DNA of 42,806 bases from Candidatus Binatia bacterium (GTDB lineage Bacteria; Desulfobacterota; Binatia; UBA12015). The notes under the pieces are model-generated. The model searched no databases, was not told the origin of the DNA, and saw nothing but the letters and a program-made list of their open reading frames with translations. The translations under genes were made by a program, and so were the position numbers. The stretch's first letter is position 1. Each line of letters opens with the position of its first letter. The DNA is taken from the NCBI GenBank assembly GCA_019749875.1, contig JAIEPK010000305.1, positions 1 to 42,806 on the forward strand. Direction: 5' to 3'. This document shows, piece after piece, positions 1 through 10,087 of the stretch.

Positions 1-114
1 CCCCTCGCTCCACGCGGCAAAGCCGCACGGAGCCTCACTCCCCGCGCTCGCGGTGCTCGGCCGCGCGCTACGCGCGCGGATGTTCGGTCCTTCGTTCATC
101 TTCCAGGTCGTTGC
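1..114. repeat. gap downstream of rpsM with two GC-rich palindromes
   Basis: No coding sequence is visible between the end of rpsM and the window edge. The stretch holds two perfect palindromes with three-base loops: GCGGC-aaa-GCCGC at 14-26 and CCGCGCGC-tac-GCGCGCGG at 61-79. In the canonical order rpsK would follow rpsM almost directly, so this gap separates rpsM from whatever lies beyond the window. Neither hairpin is followed by a U-run in the minus-strand direction, so they do not look like intrinsic terminators. They resemble other short palindromes in the gaps of this window. Confidence 0.5.
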
Positions 115-498
115 TCAGCCCTTCGGCGGTGCCTGCTTCTTGCCGGCGACGGTGCGGCGCGGTCCCTTGCGGGTGCGGGCGTTGGTGTGCGTGCGCTGGC
201 CGTGCACCGGGAGATTCTTCCGGTGACGGATGCCGCGGTACGCCCCGAGGTCGACGTAACGCTTGATGTTCAACGTGATCTCGCGGCGCAGATCGCCCTC
301 GACCTTCAGGTTCTGGTCGATGTAGCGACGCATCTTCTGGAGATCGTCCTCGGAGAGAACGTCGGTCTTGGTATTGACGTCGACGCCCGTCTCCTCGCAG
401 ATCTTCTTCGCGACGCTGCGGCCGATCCCGTAGATGTAGGTCAGCCCGATCTCGATGCGCTTGTTCTTCGGCAGGTCGACGCCGGCGATGCGTGCCAT
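115..498 (-). CDS. rpsM: 30S ribosomal protein S13
   Basis: S13 lies in the head of the 30S subunit and contacts the 50S subunit and P-site tRNA. The 127-aa product starts [10 protein letters not shown], has the helix-two-turn-helix core (YGIGRSVAK around residue 25) and ends in the basic tail [15 protein letters not shown] typical of the family; length is normal. The ATG at 498 follows AAGGAGAG, with a rather long spacer. It lies 22 bp after rpmJ and is the last gene of the long minus-strand ribosomal run inside the window. No truncation or oddity is seen. Confidence 0.97.
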   Translation of the reverse strand: MARIAGVDLPKNKRIEIGLTYIYGIGRSVAKKICEETGVDVNTKTDVLSEDDLQKMRRYIDQNLKVEGDLRREITLNIKRYVDLGAYRGIRHRKNLPVHGQRTHTNARTRKGPRRTVAGKKQAPPKG

Positions 499-520
499 GG
501 TTCTGCGACTCTCCTTCGAC

Positions 521-634
521 TCAGCCCTGGCGCTGCTTGTGACGCGGGTTCACGCACAGGACGCGGACCACGCCTTCACGCCGGATGATCTTGCACTTGG
601 GACAGATTTTCTTGACGGACGCCCGGACCTTCAT
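521..634 (-). CDS. rpmJ: 50S ribosomal protein L36, zinc-binding form
   Basis: L36 is the smallest 50S protein and stabilises 23S rRNA. The 37-aa product reads [11 protein letters not shown] at its start and holds the zinc ribbon C11-x2-C14, C27 and H32, so it is the C+ form. The ATG at 634 is preceded by AGGAAGG. It sits 30 bp after infA and 22 bp before rpsM, the standard infA-rpmJ-rpsM order. I found it by translating the minus strand in this gap; its length and cysteine pattern match the family exactly. Confidence 0.96.
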   Translation of the reverse strand: MKVRASVKKICPKCKIIRREGVVRVLCVNPRHKQRQG

Positions 635-664
635 GGAGGTACCTTCCTCGTTCCTTCGCGGAGA

Positions 665-883
665 CTACTTGACGCGATACGTGATGCGGCCGCGGCTCAG
701 GTCGTACGGCGAGAGCTCCACCGTCACCTTGTCGCCGGGCAGAATCTTGATGTAGTGCATGCGCATCTTCCCGGAGATGTGCGCGATGATCTTGTGCCCG
801 TTGTCCAGGGCCACCCGGAACATCGCATTGGGAAGCGACTCCTGCACCACCCCGCTGACCTCGATCGCGTCTCCTTTCGGCAT
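665..883 (-). CDS. infA: translation initiation factor IF-1
   Basis: IF-1 binds the A site of the 30S subunit during initiation, together with IF-2 and IF-3. The 72-aa product is a single OB-fold domain with the family signatures [11 protein letters not shown] at the start, [17 protein letters not shown] in the middle and LSRGRITYR near the end. Length is typical (71-73 aa). It starts 13 bp after the map stop and precedes rpmJ, so it is very probably translated from the same messenger as secY, adk and map. Confidence 0.97.
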   Translation of the reverse strand: MPKGDAIEVSGVVQESLPNAMFRVALDNGHKIIAHISGKMRMHYIKILPGDKVTVELSPYDLSRGRITYRVK

Positions 884-896
884 CTCCGTCCCCGGC

Positions 897-1661
897 CTAG
901 CTCGGCAGCGTGAGGATCTCGGGGCCGTTCGCGGTGACGGCGACCGAGTGCTCGAAATGGGCCGCGAGCCGCCGATCGCGGGTCACGGCGGTCCAGCCAT
1001 CCTGCAGGACCTCGACCTCATATGTGCCTTCGCACACCATGGGCTCGATCGCGAGGACCATGCCTTCCTTCAGGCGGGGGTTCTGCCCCGCGCCGACGTA
1101 GTTGGGGACCTGCGGCTCCTCGTGCAGGCGCTGGCCGATACCGTGCCCGACGAAGTCCCGGACCACCCCGTAGCCGTGCGACTCGGCATGCTTCTGGATC
1201 GCGGCCGAGATGTCCCGGATGCGGTTCCCGACACGCATGCTCTCGATGCCGCAATAGAGCGACTCGCGGGTCACGCGCATCAGGCGCTCGGCGTCCTCGC
1301 TCACCTCGCCGACCGCGACGGTGACCGCCGAGTCGCCGTAGTAGCCCTTGTAGACGGCGCCGTAGTCGAGCCCGACGATGTCGCCTGCGTTCAAGACGCG
1401 CTTCGGGGAGGGCATGCCGTGCACGACCTCCTCGTTGATCGAGACGCACAGCGACGAGGGGTACACCCGCCCGCCCACGTTGTAGCCCTTGAACGCCGGA
1501 ACGGCGCCGCGGTCGCGGGTCCATTTCTCGGCGAGCGCGTCGAGCTCGGCCGTGGACACGCCCGGCGCGACCACCTCGACGAGACGCTGCAGGACGTCCG
1601 CGACGATCTGGCAGGCGGCGCGAATCAGCTCGATCTCCTGGCGGCTGCGCAGCACGATCAT
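897..1661 (-). CDS. map: methionine aminopeptidase, type I
   Basis: Removes the N-terminal methionine from nascent proteins. The 254-aa product has the full dimetal peptidase set: H81 (EEVVHGMP), metal ligands D99 and D110, H173 (VGHGIG), E206 (AIEPMV) and E237 (HFEHSV). It lacks N-terminal zinc-finger extensions, so it is the short bacterial type Ia form. The ATG at 1661 overlaps the adk stop as ATGA, which fits translational coupling. The same frame stays open far upstream through adk, but only this start matches the family length. It is followed 13 bp later by infA. Confidence 0.96.
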   Translation of the reverse strand: MIVLRSRQEIELIRAACQIVADVLQRLVEVVAPGVSTAELDALAEKWTRDRGAVPAFKGYNVGGRVYPSSLCVSINEEVVHGMPSPKRVLNAGDIVGLDYGAVYKGYYGDSAVTVAVGEVSEDAERLMRVTRESLYCGIESMRVGNRIRDISAAIQKHAESHGYGVVRDFVGHGIGQRLHEEPQVPNYVGAGQNPRLKEGMVLAIEPMVCEGTYEVEVLQDGWTAVTRDRRLAAHFEHSVAVTANGPEILTLPS

Positions 1662-2326
1662 GCCGGCACCCCGAGGCTCGAGACCAGCCGGCGGAACACT
1701 TGCTCGGTGGACCCCGTCCCCTGGACCTCCACCAGAGCCGAGCGCTCGCGGTAGAACGCCAGCAGCGGTGCGGTCTCCTTGCGGTAGACCTCGAGACGCG
1801 CCGTGATGATCTCCTCGCGGTCGTCGTCGCGCTGGTAGAGCTCGCCGCCGCACTTGTCGCAGATCCCGGGACGTTTGGGCGGCTCGAAGCTCAGGTGGAA
1901 CATCGCACCGCAGTTGCGGCAGGTACGGCGCTCGGTCAGACGGCGCACGAGCTCGTCGGTCGGGACGTCCAGGCTCAGGGCACGCAGGTTCGCGAGCGTC
2001 GAGTTCCCGCAGATCTCGTCGAGGCTCACCGCCTGGGGCACCGAGCGCGGAAAGCCGTCGAGGATGAATCCTCCGTGGCAATCCGTCGCAGCGAGGCGCT
2101 GCCGGACGATGCCGAGCATCAGATCGTCGGGCACCAGCTCACCCTTGTCCATGAAGCCCTTGGCGCGCACGCCGAGGGGTGTGCCCTGGGAGATCTGCGA
2201 GCGCAGCATGTCGCCCGTCGAGATGTGCGGCGTCTGCAGACGCGCCGACAGGAGCTCCGCCTGCGTACCCTTCCCGGCCCCCGGAGGTCCGAGCAAGACG
2301 AGCTTCGAGGAGGCGGCGGTGGTCAC
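1658..2326 (-). CDS. adk: adenylate kinase with zinc-binding LID
   Basis: Interconverts ATP + AMP and two ADP. The 222-aa product has the P-loop GPPGAGKGT at residues 13-21, the AMP-binding STGDMLR and DGFPRS motifs, and a long LID domain with four cysteines (C136-x2-C139 and C156-x2-C159). The enzyme is therefore the long, zinc-stabilised form, unlike E. coli Adk. The start is GTG at 2326, 14 bp after the secY stop, with only a weak AGGG upstream, so it may depend on coupling to secY. The stop overlaps map by 4 bp. Confidence 0.96.
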   Translation of the reverse strand: MTTAASSKLVLLGPPGAGKGTQAELLSARLQTPHISTGDMLRSQISQGTPLGVRAKGFMDKGELVPDDLMLGIVRQRLAATDCHGGFILDGFPRSVPQAVSLDEICGNSTLANLRALSLDVPTDELVRRLTERRTCRNCGAMFHLSFEPPKRPGICDKCGGELYQRDDDREEIITARLEVYRKETAPLLAFYRERSALVEVQGTGSTEQVFRRLVSSLGVPA

Positions 2327-2340
2327 GTTGCTGCTGCACC

Positions 2341-3647
<1,307 letters not shown>

Positions 3648-3651
<4 letters not shown>

Positions 3652-4091
3652 GCGACGACCTCGACGCTGCCGCCCTTGGCCTCGATGGCAGCCTTGGCGG
3701 ACTCGCTGAAGGCCTGCGCCTTCACCGTCAGCGCATGCTCGAGAGCTCCGTTGCCGAGGATCTTGACGCGCTTCGCACGGCGGCTGACGAGTCCGGCACC
3801 GGCGAGCGCCGCCGGATCGACCACGCTGCCGGCCGCGAAGCCCGCGAGGCTCGACAGATTCACGATCTCGTACTCCTTGCGGAACGGGTTCGTGAAGCCG
3901 CGCTTCGGTAGGCGGCGCTGCAGCGGCATCTGGCCGCCTTCGTAGCCCGGCGGACTGTTGCCGCCCGAGCGCGACTTACGGCCCTTGTGACCGCGACCGG
4001 CGGTCTTGCCGAGGCCAGAGCCCGTGCCGCGGCCGACGCGCTTGCGCGCCGAGCGGGCACCGGGAGCCGGATGGAGGCTCGAGAGATCCAC
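3648..4091 (-). CDS. rplO: 50S ribosomal protein L15
   Basis: Late-assembly protein of the 50S subunit. The 147-aa product begins [14 protein letters not shown] and has the glycine/arginine-rich N-terminal extension ([20 protein letters not shown]) that threads into 23S rRNA, followed by the globular C-terminal half ending in a short acidic-hydrophobic tail. The GTG start at 4091 directly follows the rpmD TAA; a strong AGGAGG lies about 8 bases upstream inside rpmD. Its stop overlaps the secY start. Confidence 0.97.
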
Positions 4092-4355
4092 TTAATTCGC
4101 CTCCTCGACTTCGATCAGGTGCGCGACCGCACGGATGCGTCCACGTGCCTGCGGGGTGTCTGCCACCAGCGAACGCGAGCCGCGCTTGCCGAGACCGAGG
4201 CAGCGCAGCGTTGCGCGCTGCCGCTCCGTCCCGCCGATCGGGCTGCCGTTCAGCGTGAGACGCAACGTCTTGTTGCTGGCCTCCGAGAGACCCGACATCC
4301 GCTTCAGCAGCTCGCCGATGCGAGCATCGCTCTGTCTCACCTTGCGAGACTTCAT
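4092..4355 (-). CDS. rpmD: 50S ribosomal protein L30 with N-terminal extension
   Basis: L30 is a small 50S protein of about 60 residues. Here the recognisable core (LRLTLNGSPIGGTERQR, then LGLGKRGS, then a tail ending in EVEEAN) is preceded by about 28 extra residues starting MKSRKVRQSD. The extension is supported by GAGGT four bases ahead of the ATG at 4355 and by its position only 7 bp after the rpsE stop. The core alone could start from a TTG or from the internal ATG encoding residue 20, but neither has a good ribosome-binding site. Core identity is firm; the start is moderately firm. Confidence 0.9.
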   Translation of the reverse strand: MKSRKVRQSDARIGELLKRMSGLSEASNKTLRLTLNGSPIGGTERQRATLRCLGLGKRGSRSLVADTPQARGRIRAVAHLIEVEEAN

Positions 4356-4362
4356 GACAACC

Positions 4363-4881
4363 TCAGGCAGCGCCGAGCTCGGCGGCTTCCTTGTTGCGCG
4401 TCCGTGCCACCTGCTCGGGGGAGCGCAGCATCGACAGCGCGGTGATGGTCGCGCGCACCATGTTGTGCGGGTTGTTCGAGCCGATGCACTTGGTCAGCAC
4501 GTTCTGCACGCCGGCTGCCTCGACGACGGCGCGCACGCCGCCGCCCGCGATCACACCGGTACCGGGTCCGGCCGGGCGCATCATCACGATGCCCGCGCCG
4601 AAGCGACCGGTCACCTCGAAGGGAATCGTTCCCTCGTTCAGCGGCACGGTCATCAAGGATTTCTTCGCCTTGTCGATGCCCTTGCGGATCGCCTCGGGAA
4701 CTTCCTTCGCCTTGCCGAGACCGAAGCCGACGTGTCCGGCACCGTCACCGACGACGACCAGGGCTCCGAAGCGGAACCGACGTCCGCCCTTCACCACCTT
4801 GGCGACGCGGTTGATGCTGACCACCTTCTCCTTGAGCTCGAGCCCATGGGGATCGACCCGCTCGCCCGTCGTTACCTGCAC
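4363..4881 (-). CDS. rpsE: 30S ribosomal protein S5
   Basis: S5 contributes to decoding fidelity and the mRNA entry channel. The 172-aa product has the double-stranded RNA-binding N-terminal domain ([20 protein letters not shown] at about residues 19-38, then [16 protein letters not shown]) and the S5 C-terminal domain with [15 protein letters not shown]. Length is normal. The start at 4881 lies 43 bp after the rplR stop. It is followed 7 bp later by the extended rpmD. Confidence 0.97.
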   Translation of the reverse strand: MQVTTGERVDPHGLELKEKVVSINRVAKVVKGGRRFRFGALVVVGDGAGHVGFGLGKAKEVPEAIRKGIDKAKKSLMTVPLNEGTIPFEVTGRFGAGIVMMRPAGPGTGVIAGGGVRAVVEAAGVQNVLTKCIGSNNPHNMVRATITALSMLRSPEQVARTRNKEAAELGAA

Positions 4882-4924
4882 CGCTCGACTCCTTCGCGAC
4901 TACCGCACGTGCTGATGAAACGTC

Positions 4925-5293
4925 TCAAAACTTGAGCCCCGCCTCGCGGGCAGCCTCGGCCAGCGTGCGAACCCGTCCGTGATAGAGGAAACCGTTGCGA
5001 TCGAACACCACCGCCTCGATTCCGGCTTCGCGTGCCTTTCGCGCAACGAGCTCGCCGACTTCCTTCGCGGCGCTCTTGTTGCCCGACTTGCCGCCCAGCT
5101 TGTCGCGGACCTCGGCCGAGCGGCTCGAAGCGGCCGCCAGCGTGCGCCCGGACTCGTCCGAGATCACCTGCGCGTAGATGTGGTTCAGGCTCCGGTAGAC
5201 GGTCAGCCGGGGCCGATCGTCGGTGCCGCGCACCCGCTTGCGCACGCGGGCCTGCCGCAGAGTCCGGCCCGGAGATCGCAGATTGGTCAGCAT
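4925..5293 (-). CDS. rplR: 50S ribosomal protein L18
   Basis: L18 binds 5S rRNA and helps dock it in the central protuberance. The 122-aa product has a basic N-terminal tail ([12 protein letters not shown]), the family signature [18 protein letters not shown], and ends [12 protein letters not shown]...[10 protein letters not shown] as in other bacterial L18 proteins. It sits between rplF (37 bp upstream) and rpsE in the usual spc order. Nothing unusual is seen. Confidence 0.97.
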   Translation of the reverse strand: MLTNLRSPGRTLRQARVRKRVRGTDDRPRLTVYRSLNHIYAQVISDESGRTLAAASSRSAEVRDKLGGKSGNKSAAKEVGELVARKAREAGIEAVVFDRNGFLYHGRVRTLAEAAREAGLKF

Positions 5294-5330
5294 GATCGTT
5301 CCTCGTGCACTCGCGCGACGCCGCAGCGTC

Positions 5331-5873
5331 TCAAGCGGCGCCCGCCGCCTTGCCGGACTTCCGGCGAATCTTTTCCTCGGCGTACTTGATGCCCTTGCCC
5401 TTGTAGGGCTCGGGCGGACGGAGCTCGCGGATCGCCGCGGCGGTCGCGCCGATGACCTGCCGGTCCGGGCCCTCGAGCGTGATCGTGACCTGCTTGTCGA
5501 TCTTCGCGGTGATGCCCGGCGGCAGCTGGAACAGGATCGGGTGCGAGTACCCGAGCGAGAACAGGATCGAGTTGCCGCGCAGGTCCGCGCGGTAGCCGAC
5601 GCCGTTGATCTCGAGCACGCGCGTGAAGCCTGCGCTGAGGCCGGTCACCGTGTTGTAGATGCTCTTCCGGGTGAGCCCGTGCAGCGCGCGCACCTGGCGT
5701 CCGTTGCCTTCGCGGGCGACGAGCAGCTCGTCACCTTCCTGGCGCACCTGCACGTCCTTCGGGATCGCCACGGAGGCGGTCCCCTTCGGACCCTTGATGT
5801 CGACCGAGTCCGACTTCACCGCGACGCTGACGCCGCTGGGAAGCTTGACCGGGAGTCGTCCAATGCGGGACAT
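5331..5873 (-). CDS. rplF: 50S ribosomal protein L6
   Basis: L6 lies near the sarcin-ricin loop and the factor-binding site. The 180-aa product starts [15 protein letters not shown], contains two tandem repeats of the L6 alpha-beta fold, and carries the C-terminal signature [20 protein letters not shown]. Length is typical. It starts 24 bp after the rpsH stop and is followed by rplR. No oddity is seen. Confidence 0.97.
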   Translation of the reverse strand: MSRIGRLPVKLPSGVSVAVKSDSVDIKGPKGTASVAIPKDVQVRQEGDELLVAREGNGRQVRALHGLTRKSIYNTVTGLSAGFTRVLEINGVGYRADLRGNSILFSLGYSHPILFQLPPGITAKIDKQVTITLEGPDRQVIGATAAAIRELRPPEPYKGKGIKYAEEKIRRKSGKAAGAA

Positions 5874-5897
5874 CGATCCAACCTCGAAGCTGCTGGC

Positions 5898-6293
5898 TCA
5901 CCACACCGCGCAGAGGATCTCGCCGCCCACCTTGCGCTCGCGCGCCTGGCGGTCCGGCAGGATGCCCTGCGGGGTCGAGAGAATGTTCACGCCGAGGCCG
6001 CGGCGCACCTTCGGCGCGTTCTCGGCGCCGACGTACACGCGCAGGCTCGGACGGCTCACGCGCTGGATGCCGGTGATGACGGGACGGCGCTGGGCGTCGT
6101 AGCGGAGGCCGATGCGGAGCTCCTTCTTCACGCCCTCGCCAACGACGGCGAAGTCCTTCAGGTAGCCCTCGTCGACCAAGACCGCGGTGATGCGCTCCTT
6201 GACCTTCGACCAAGGCACGTCGACGCGGTCCTTGCGCGCCAGGCTGCCGTTGCGGATGCGCGTCAGAAGGTCGGAAATCGGATCGGTCATCAT
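5898..6293 (-). CDS. rpsH: 30S ribosomal protein S8
   Basis: S8 binds the central domain of 16S rRNA early in assembly; in E. coli it also represses the spc operon. The 131-aa product starts MMTDPISDLLTRIRNG and ends with RRGLGVNILSTPQGIL...GGEILCAVW, as in the family. Two consecutive ATG codons at 6293 and 6290 are both possible starts; no strong Shine-Dalgarno is seen, and coupling to rpsZ, whose stop is 5 bp upstream, is likely. The frame stays open upstream across rpsZ, but that part is not S8. Confidence 0.96.
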   Translation of the reverse strand: MMTDPISDLLTRIRNGSLARKDRVDVPWSKVKERITAVLVDEGYLKDFAVVGEGVKKELRIGLRYDAQRRPVITGIQRVSRPSLRVYVGAENAPKVRRGLGVNILSTPQGILPDRQARERKVGGEILCAVW

Positions 6294-6298
6294 GGGGC

Positions 6299-6484
6299 TT
6301 ACCAGCTCGCCTTCGTCACGCCGGGGATCTGACCCTTGCGCGCCAGCTCGCGCAGGCAGATGCGGCACAGCTTGAACTTGCGATAGAACGCGCGCGACCT
6401 GCCGCACGACAAGCAGCGATTGTACTCGCGCACCGCGAACTTCTGCGGCAGCGCGGCTTTGATCCTGAGACACGTCTTGGCCAT
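6299..6484 (-). CDS. rpsZ: 30S ribosomal protein S14 type Z (zinc-binding)
   Basis: S14 is a head protein of the 30S subunit needed for late assembly. At 61 aa this is the short type with the zinc set C24-x2-C27 and C40-x2-C43 ([14 protein letters not shown], then CRIC), unlike the zinc-free form of about 100 aa in E. coli. It ends in IPGVTKASW, the usual tail. It is encoded between rplE and rpsH in the standard spc order. Often annotated rpsN; rpsZ is the name used for type Z. Confidence 0.97.
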   Translation of the reverse strand: MAKTCLRIKAALPQKFAVREYNRCLSCGRSRAFYRKFKLCRICLRELARKGQIPGVTKASW

Positions 6485-6507
6485 TCGTCGTTTCCTCGAC
6501 CGGCGCC

Positions 6508-7050
6508 TTAGCTGCGGAACGGCATGCCGAGCGCTTTCAGGAGAGCCTTGCCCTCGCTGTCGCTGCGCGCGGTGGTGCAGATGGTCACGGTGAGCCCGCG
6601 GACCTTGTCGATCTTGTCGATGTCGATCTCGGGGAAGATGATCTGCTCGGTGACGCCGAGCGAGTAGTTGCCTCGTCCGTCGAAGGAGCGGTCGCTCACG
6701 CCCTTGAAGTCGCGCACGCGCGGCAGGGCGGTCGACAGCAGCCGATCGAGGAACTCGTACATGCGGGCGCCGCGCAGCGTGACCATCGCGCCGATCGGCA
6801 TCTTCTCGCGCAGCTTGAAGTTCGCGATCGCCTTCTTGGAACGCGTGACGACCGGCTTCTGTCCGGTGATCGCCGTGAGCTCGGCGACCGCCGAGTCGAC
6901 GACTTTCACGTTCTGGATCGCCTCGCCGAGACCCGTGTTGAGCACGATCTTCTCGAGCCGCGGGACCTGGAGCGGGTTCGACAGCCCGAGCTCCGACTGG
7001 AGCTGGGGCGCGATGCGCTCCTGGAAGGCCTTCTTCAATCTCGGGACCAT
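6508..7050 (-). CDS. rplE: 50S ribosomal protein L5
   Basis: L5 binds 5S rRNA and contacts P-site tRNA. With the ATG at 7050 the product is 180 aa, the family norm, starting [11 protein letters not shown]; it has signatures [30 protein letters not shown] and ends [11 protein letters not shown]. An upstream TTG at 7089, which overlaps the rplX stop, would add 13 residues, but AGGA lies about 12 bases ahead of the ATG, so I prefer the shorter form. It is followed by rpsZ after 23 bp. Confidence 0.95.
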   Translation of the reverse strand: MVPRLKKAFQERIAPQLQSELGLSNPLQVPRLEKIVLNTGLGEAIQNVKVVDSAVAELTAITGQKPVVTRSKKAIANFKLREKMPIGAMVTLRGARMYEFLDRLLSTALPRVRDFKGVSDRSFDGRGNYSLGVTEQIIFPEIDIDKIDKVRGLTVTICTTARSDSEGKALLKALGMPFRS

Positions 7051-7085
7051 CTTGCTGCCGCTTCCTTCTCGCTTCTCGCCGAGGC

Positions 7086-7457
7086 TCAACGCTCGGAGAC
7101 CTCGCCGCAGCGGTGGCAGCGGCGGGCGATCTTGCCGTTGTCGAGAACCTTGGAGCCGCCGCGCGTAGGCTTGTTGCAGCGGTCGCAGACGAGCATCAGG
7201 TTCGAGAGATGGAGTGGCGACTCCTTCTCGACGATCCCGCCCGCCTGCTGGGCGCTGCGCCCCTTGCGGTGACGCTTGACCATGTTCAGGCGCTCGACGG
7301 TCGCGCGATTCTTCTCCGCGATCACGCGCAGGATCTTGCCGGTCTTGCCGCGTTCTTTCCCCGCGATGACCAGGACCGTGTCACCCTTCTTCAGGCGCGT
7401 CGGGATGCGGACCGGCCGGATGCCGCTTCCTGCCCGATTCTTCGTCAGAGCACTCAT
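7086..7457 (-). CDS. rplX: 50S ribosomal protein L24 with C-terminal zinc-ribbon cysteines
   Basis: L24 is an assembly-initiator protein near the exit tunnel. The 123-aa product has the KOW motif at about residues 22-50 ([21 protein letters not shown] cut by family standard) and the MVKRH/GGI...PLHLSN signature. The C-terminal region holds C91-x2-C94 and C114-x2-C117, a possible zinc ribbon present in many but not all L24 proteins. A 10- to 15-residue N-terminal stretch before the KOW region is a little longer than usual. Gaps are 34 bp after rplN and 35 bp to the rplE ATG. Confidence 0.96.
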   Translation of the reverse strand: MSALTKNRAGSGIRPVRIPTRLKKGDTVLVIAGKERGKTGKILRVIAEKNRATVERLNMVKRHRKGRSAQQAGGIVEKESPLHLSNLMLVCDRCNKPTRGGSKVLDNGKIARRCHRCGEVSER

Positions 7458-7491
7458 GAAACCTTCTCTCGAGCCTGGTTCGCCCGTCCGC

Positions 7492-7860
7492 TCAGATGAC
7501 TTCCGGCGCGAGCGACACGATCTTCATGAAGCGCTTCGCGCGAAGCTCGCGTGCGATCGGCCCGAAGATGCGGGTTCCGACCGGCTCGCCTTCCTTGTCG
7601 ATGAGGACTGCCGAGTTGTTGTCGAAGCGGATGTACGACCCGTCCGGGCGACCGACTTCCTTCGCCGTACGAACCACCACCGCCTTGACGACGTCGCCCT
7701 TCTTCACCTTCGAGTTCGGCGTCGCTTCCTTCACCGAGCCCACGATGACGTCGCCCAGCGACGCGTAGCGCCGGCGGCTGCCGCCGAGGACCTTGATGCA
7801 GAGCACCTTGCGGGCGCCGGAGTTGTCGGCGACGTCGAGTACAGTTTCCGTCTGGATCAT
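7492..7860 (-). CDS. rplN: 50S ribosomal protein L14
   Basis: L14 sits at the subunit interface and forms bridge B8. The 122-aa product matches the family over its full length, from [17 protein letters not shown] through YASLGDVIV and [14 protein letters not shown] to the end at APEVI. It lies 19 bp after the rpsQ stop. Length and order are standard. Confidence 0.98.
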   Translation of the reverse strand: MIQTETVLDVADNSGARKVLCIKVLGGSRRRYASLGDVIVGSVKEATPNSKVKKGDVVKAVVVRTAKEVGRPDGSYIRFDNNSAVLIDKEGEPVGTRIFGPIARELRAKRFMKIVSLAPEVI

Positions 7861-7879
7861 TGCTCGCCTCGATCGCCGC

Positions 7880-8152
7880 TCAGGCCTGCGCCTTCTTGAG
7901 GATCGACACGACGGCCCAGCGCTTCTCGCGCGACAGCGGACGCGTCTCGATGATCTCGACGCGATCGCCCACGTTGCACGCGTTGCGCTCGTCGTGCGCC
8001 TTGAACTTCTTCCGAACCTTCAGATACTTCTTGTACTTCGGATGCTTGACGAGGCGCTCGACCAGAACGACCACCGTCTTGTCCATCTTGTTCGAGAACA
8101 CGACTCCCGAACGGTGCTTGCGCTGTCCCGTCGACTGTTCCGTGGTGCTCAT
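7880..8152 (-). CDS. rpsQ: 30S ribosomal protein S17
   Basis: S17 is a primary 16S rRNA-binding protein with an OB fold. With the ATG at 8152 the product is 90 aa, starting [18 protein letters not shown]; the core [19 protein letters not shown] and [13 protein letters not shown] is diagnostic. This start leaves 1 bp to the rpmC stop; an in-frame start 24 bp upstream would overlap rpmC and is less likely. It is followed by rplN. Confidence 0.96.
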   Translation of the reverse strand: MSTTEQSTGQRKHRSGVVFSNKMDKTVVVLVERLVKHPKYKKYLKVRKKFKAHDERNACNVGDRVEIIETRPLSREKRWAVVSILKKAQA

Positions 8153-8153
8153 C

Positions 8154-8354
8154 TCAGCGTCCCGCTCCCGTGGCACGCTCGCGCTTGAGGGTCAGCACGC
8201 GAGCGAGGTCGCGGCGAACCATCCGCGCCTTCATCTTGTTCTCGATCTGTCCGGTCGCGCCGCGCAGACGGAGACGGAACATCTCCTCGCGGAAGTCGCG
8301 CTCCTTTTGGCCGAGCTCGTCGTCTCCGAGCTCACGAAGCTCTCTAAGCCGCAT
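8154..8354 (-). CDS. rpmC: 50S ribosomal protein L29
   Basis: L29 lies next to the polypeptide exit tunnel beside L23, the docking site of trigger factor. The 66-aa product is all helical, starting [14 protein letters not shown] with the signature [12 protein letters not shown]. Its ATG at 8354 lies 11 bp inside the end of rplP, so the two genes overlap in different frames and translation is probably coupled. It ends 1 bp before the rpsQ ATG. Confidence 0.96.
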   Translation of the reverse strand: MRLRELRELGDDELGQKERDFREEMFRLRLRGATGQIENKMKARMVRRDLARVLTLKRERATGAGR

Positions 8355-8760
8355 GATGTCGCTCCACGAACTGGGTCTGGATCGCGATCTTGTGCGCAGC
8401 GAGGCGGAACGCCTCCTTCGCGACGGCGCGATCCACGCCCTCCATCTCGAAGATCATCCGGCCCGGCTTGATCACGCAGACCCACAGCTCGGGCGAGCCC
8501 TTGCCCTTACCCATGCGGGTCTCGGCCGGCTTCTTGGTGAGCGGCTTGTCGGGGAACACGCGGATCCAGACGCGACCACCACGCTTGATGTGGCGCGTGA
8601 GCGCGATACGCGCGGCCTCCAGCTGGCGCGCGGTGAGCCAGCCGCGATCGACGGCCTTCAGGCCGTAGTCGCCGAAGGCCAGCGTCGCACCACGGTACGC
8701 CGTGCCGGGGTTGCGGCTCTTGTGCTGCTTCCTGAACTTGACTCGCTTCGGGGCTAGCAT
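8344..8760 (-). CDS. rplP: 50S ribosomal protein L16
   Basis: L16 helps form the A site of the 50S subunit. The 138-aa product starts [19 protein letters not shown] and shows [30 protein letters not shown] in overlapping family signatures near residues 60-88. The arginine that is beta-hydroxylated in E. coli (R81 in RMGKGKG) is present. Its last 11 bp overlap rpmC. It lies 15 bp after rpsC. Confidence 0.97.
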   Translation of the reverse strand: MLAPKRVKFRKQHKSRNPGTAYRGATLAFGDYGLKAVDRGWLTARQLEAARIALTRHIKRGGRVWIRVFPDKPLTKKPAETRMGKGKGSPELWVCVIKPGRMIFEMEGVDRAVAKEAFRLAAHKIAIQTQFVERHHAA

Positions 8761-8775
8761 GACCTCTGCCTCGCC

Positions 8776-9435
8776 TCAGGCGCCGACGGCCTGACGCTGC
8801 TCCTCCTCGCGGGAGAGCACGTCGCCACGCATGACCCACGCCTTGATGCCGATCACGCCGTAGGTGGTCTTCGCCTCGGCGAAGCCGTAGCTGATGTCCG
8901 CACGGAGCGTGTGCAGAGGCACGCGACCTTCGCGGTACCACTCGCGACGCGCGATCTCGGCGCCGCCGAGACGGCCCGAGCACTGGATGCGGACGCCCTG
9001 GGCGCCCATGCGCATCGCGCGCGCAACCGCTTCCTTCATCGCACGACGGAACGCGACGCGACGCTCGAGCTGCAGGCCGACGTTCTCCGCGACGAGCTGC
9101 GCGTCGATGTCCGGACGGCGCACCTCGATGATGTTGATGTAGGTCTCCTTGCCCATGAGCTTGTTCAGCTCTGCCTTCAGCTTTTCGATCTCGGCGCCCT
9201 TCTTGCCGATGACGATGCCGGGGCGGGCAGTGTGGATGTTGACCTTGGCCTTGTTGGCGGCACGCTCGATCTCGATCTTCGAGATGCCCGCGTGATACAG
9301 CCGCTTCTTGAGGAAGCGCCGCACGCGGATGTCCTCGTGCAGCAGCTCGGCGTAGTCACGCTTCGCGAACCAGCGAGACTCCCAGTTCTCGATGACGCCG
9401 ACGCGGAACCCCTTCGGGTGAGTCTTGTGTCCCAT
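8776..9435 (-). CDS. rpsC: 30S ribosomal protein S3
   Basis: S3 lines the mRNA entry channel and takes part in helicase activity of the ribosome. The 219-aa product starts [13 protein letters not shown], has a KH domain around residues 40-110 ([18 protein letters not shown]) and the C-terminal S3 domain with [21 protein letters not shown]. Length is usual for bacterial S3 without the long acidic tail of E. coli. It lies 7 bp after rplV. Confidence 0.97.
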   Translation of the reverse strand: MGHKTHPKGFRVGVIENWESRWFAKRDYAELLHEDIRVRRFLKKRLYHAGISKIEIERAANKAKVNIHTARPGIVIGKKGAEIEKLKAELNKLMGKETYINIIEVRRPDIDAQLVAENVGLQLERRVAFRRAMKEAVARAMRMGAQGVRIQCSGRLGGAEIARREWYREGRVPLHTLRADISYGFAEAKTTYGVIGIKAWVMRGDVLSREEEQRQAVGA

Positions 9436-9442
9436 GTGCTTC

Positions 9443-9775
9443 CTACCGCTCGTCGACCACGACGGTGACGTGACTGCTGCGCTTGAAGATCCGGGTGGCG
9501 CGCCCCTGCGCGCGCGGCAGCGTGCGCTTCTGGGTCGGGCCCTCGTCGACGTACGCCTTCTTCACGTACAGCTGGTCGACATCGACGTTCTGGGTGTTCT
9601 CCGCGTTGGCGACCGCCGAGCGCAGCGTCTTGGCGATCAGCCGGGCCGCCTTCTTCGGCGTGAAGTCCAGAACGGACAACGCCTCGCCGACGTTGCGACC
9701 GCGGATCAGATCCACGACCAGGCGCGCCTTGCGCGGTGACATCCGGATGTAGCGGGTTCTCGCTCGGACTTCCAT
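9443..9775 (-). CDS. rplV: 50S ribosomal protein L22
   Basis: L22 spans the 50S and its long beta-hairpin lines the exit tunnel, the site of macrolide-resistance mutations. With the ATG at 9775 the product is 110 aa starting [19 protein letters not shown] and includes the hairpin region ending [20 protein letters not shown]. The frame is open further upstream into rpsS, but the ATG 7 bp after the rpsS stop gives the normal family length. No loop insertion is seen. Confidence 0.97.
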   Translation of the reverse strand: MEVRARTRYIRMSPRKARLVVDLIRGRNVGEALSVLDFTPKKAARLIAKTLRSAVANAENTQNVDVDQLYVKKAYVDEGPTQKRTLPRAQGRATRIFKRSSHVTVVVDER

Positions 9776-9782
9776 GGTTGCC

Positions 9783-10076
9783 TCAGCGCTTGACCGCGGC
9801 CTTCGTGTCGGTCTTCCGGTCTCCGGAATGGCCGTGGAAGGTACGCGTGGGGGCGAACTCGCCCAGCTTGTGGCCCACCATGTTCTCGGTGACGAACATG
9901 GGGATGAACTTGCGGCCGTTGTGGACCGCAATCGTATGACCCAGCATGTCGGGGATGATGGTGGAGCGACGCGACCACGTGCGGATCACGCGCTTCTCGC
10001 CGCTGGAGTTCATCGCATCGACCTTCTTGACGAGGTGGTCGTCGACGAAGGGTCCCTTCTTGACCGAACGCGGCAT
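9783..10076 (-). CDS. rpsS: 30S ribosomal protein S19
   Basis: S19 forms a complex with S13 in the 30S head. The 97-aa product starts [15 protein letters not shown], has the signatures [21 protein letters not shown] and [16 protein letters not shown], and ends KAAVKR. Length is typical. It sits 11 bp after rplB and 7 bp before rplV. Confidence 0.98.
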   Translation of the reverse strand: MPRSVKKGPFVDDHLVKKVDAMNSSGEKRVIRTWSRRSTIIPDMLGHTIAVHNGRKFIPMFVTENMVGHKLGEFAPTRTFHGHSGDRKTDTKAAVKR

Positions 10077-10087
10077 CTAGGCGCTCC

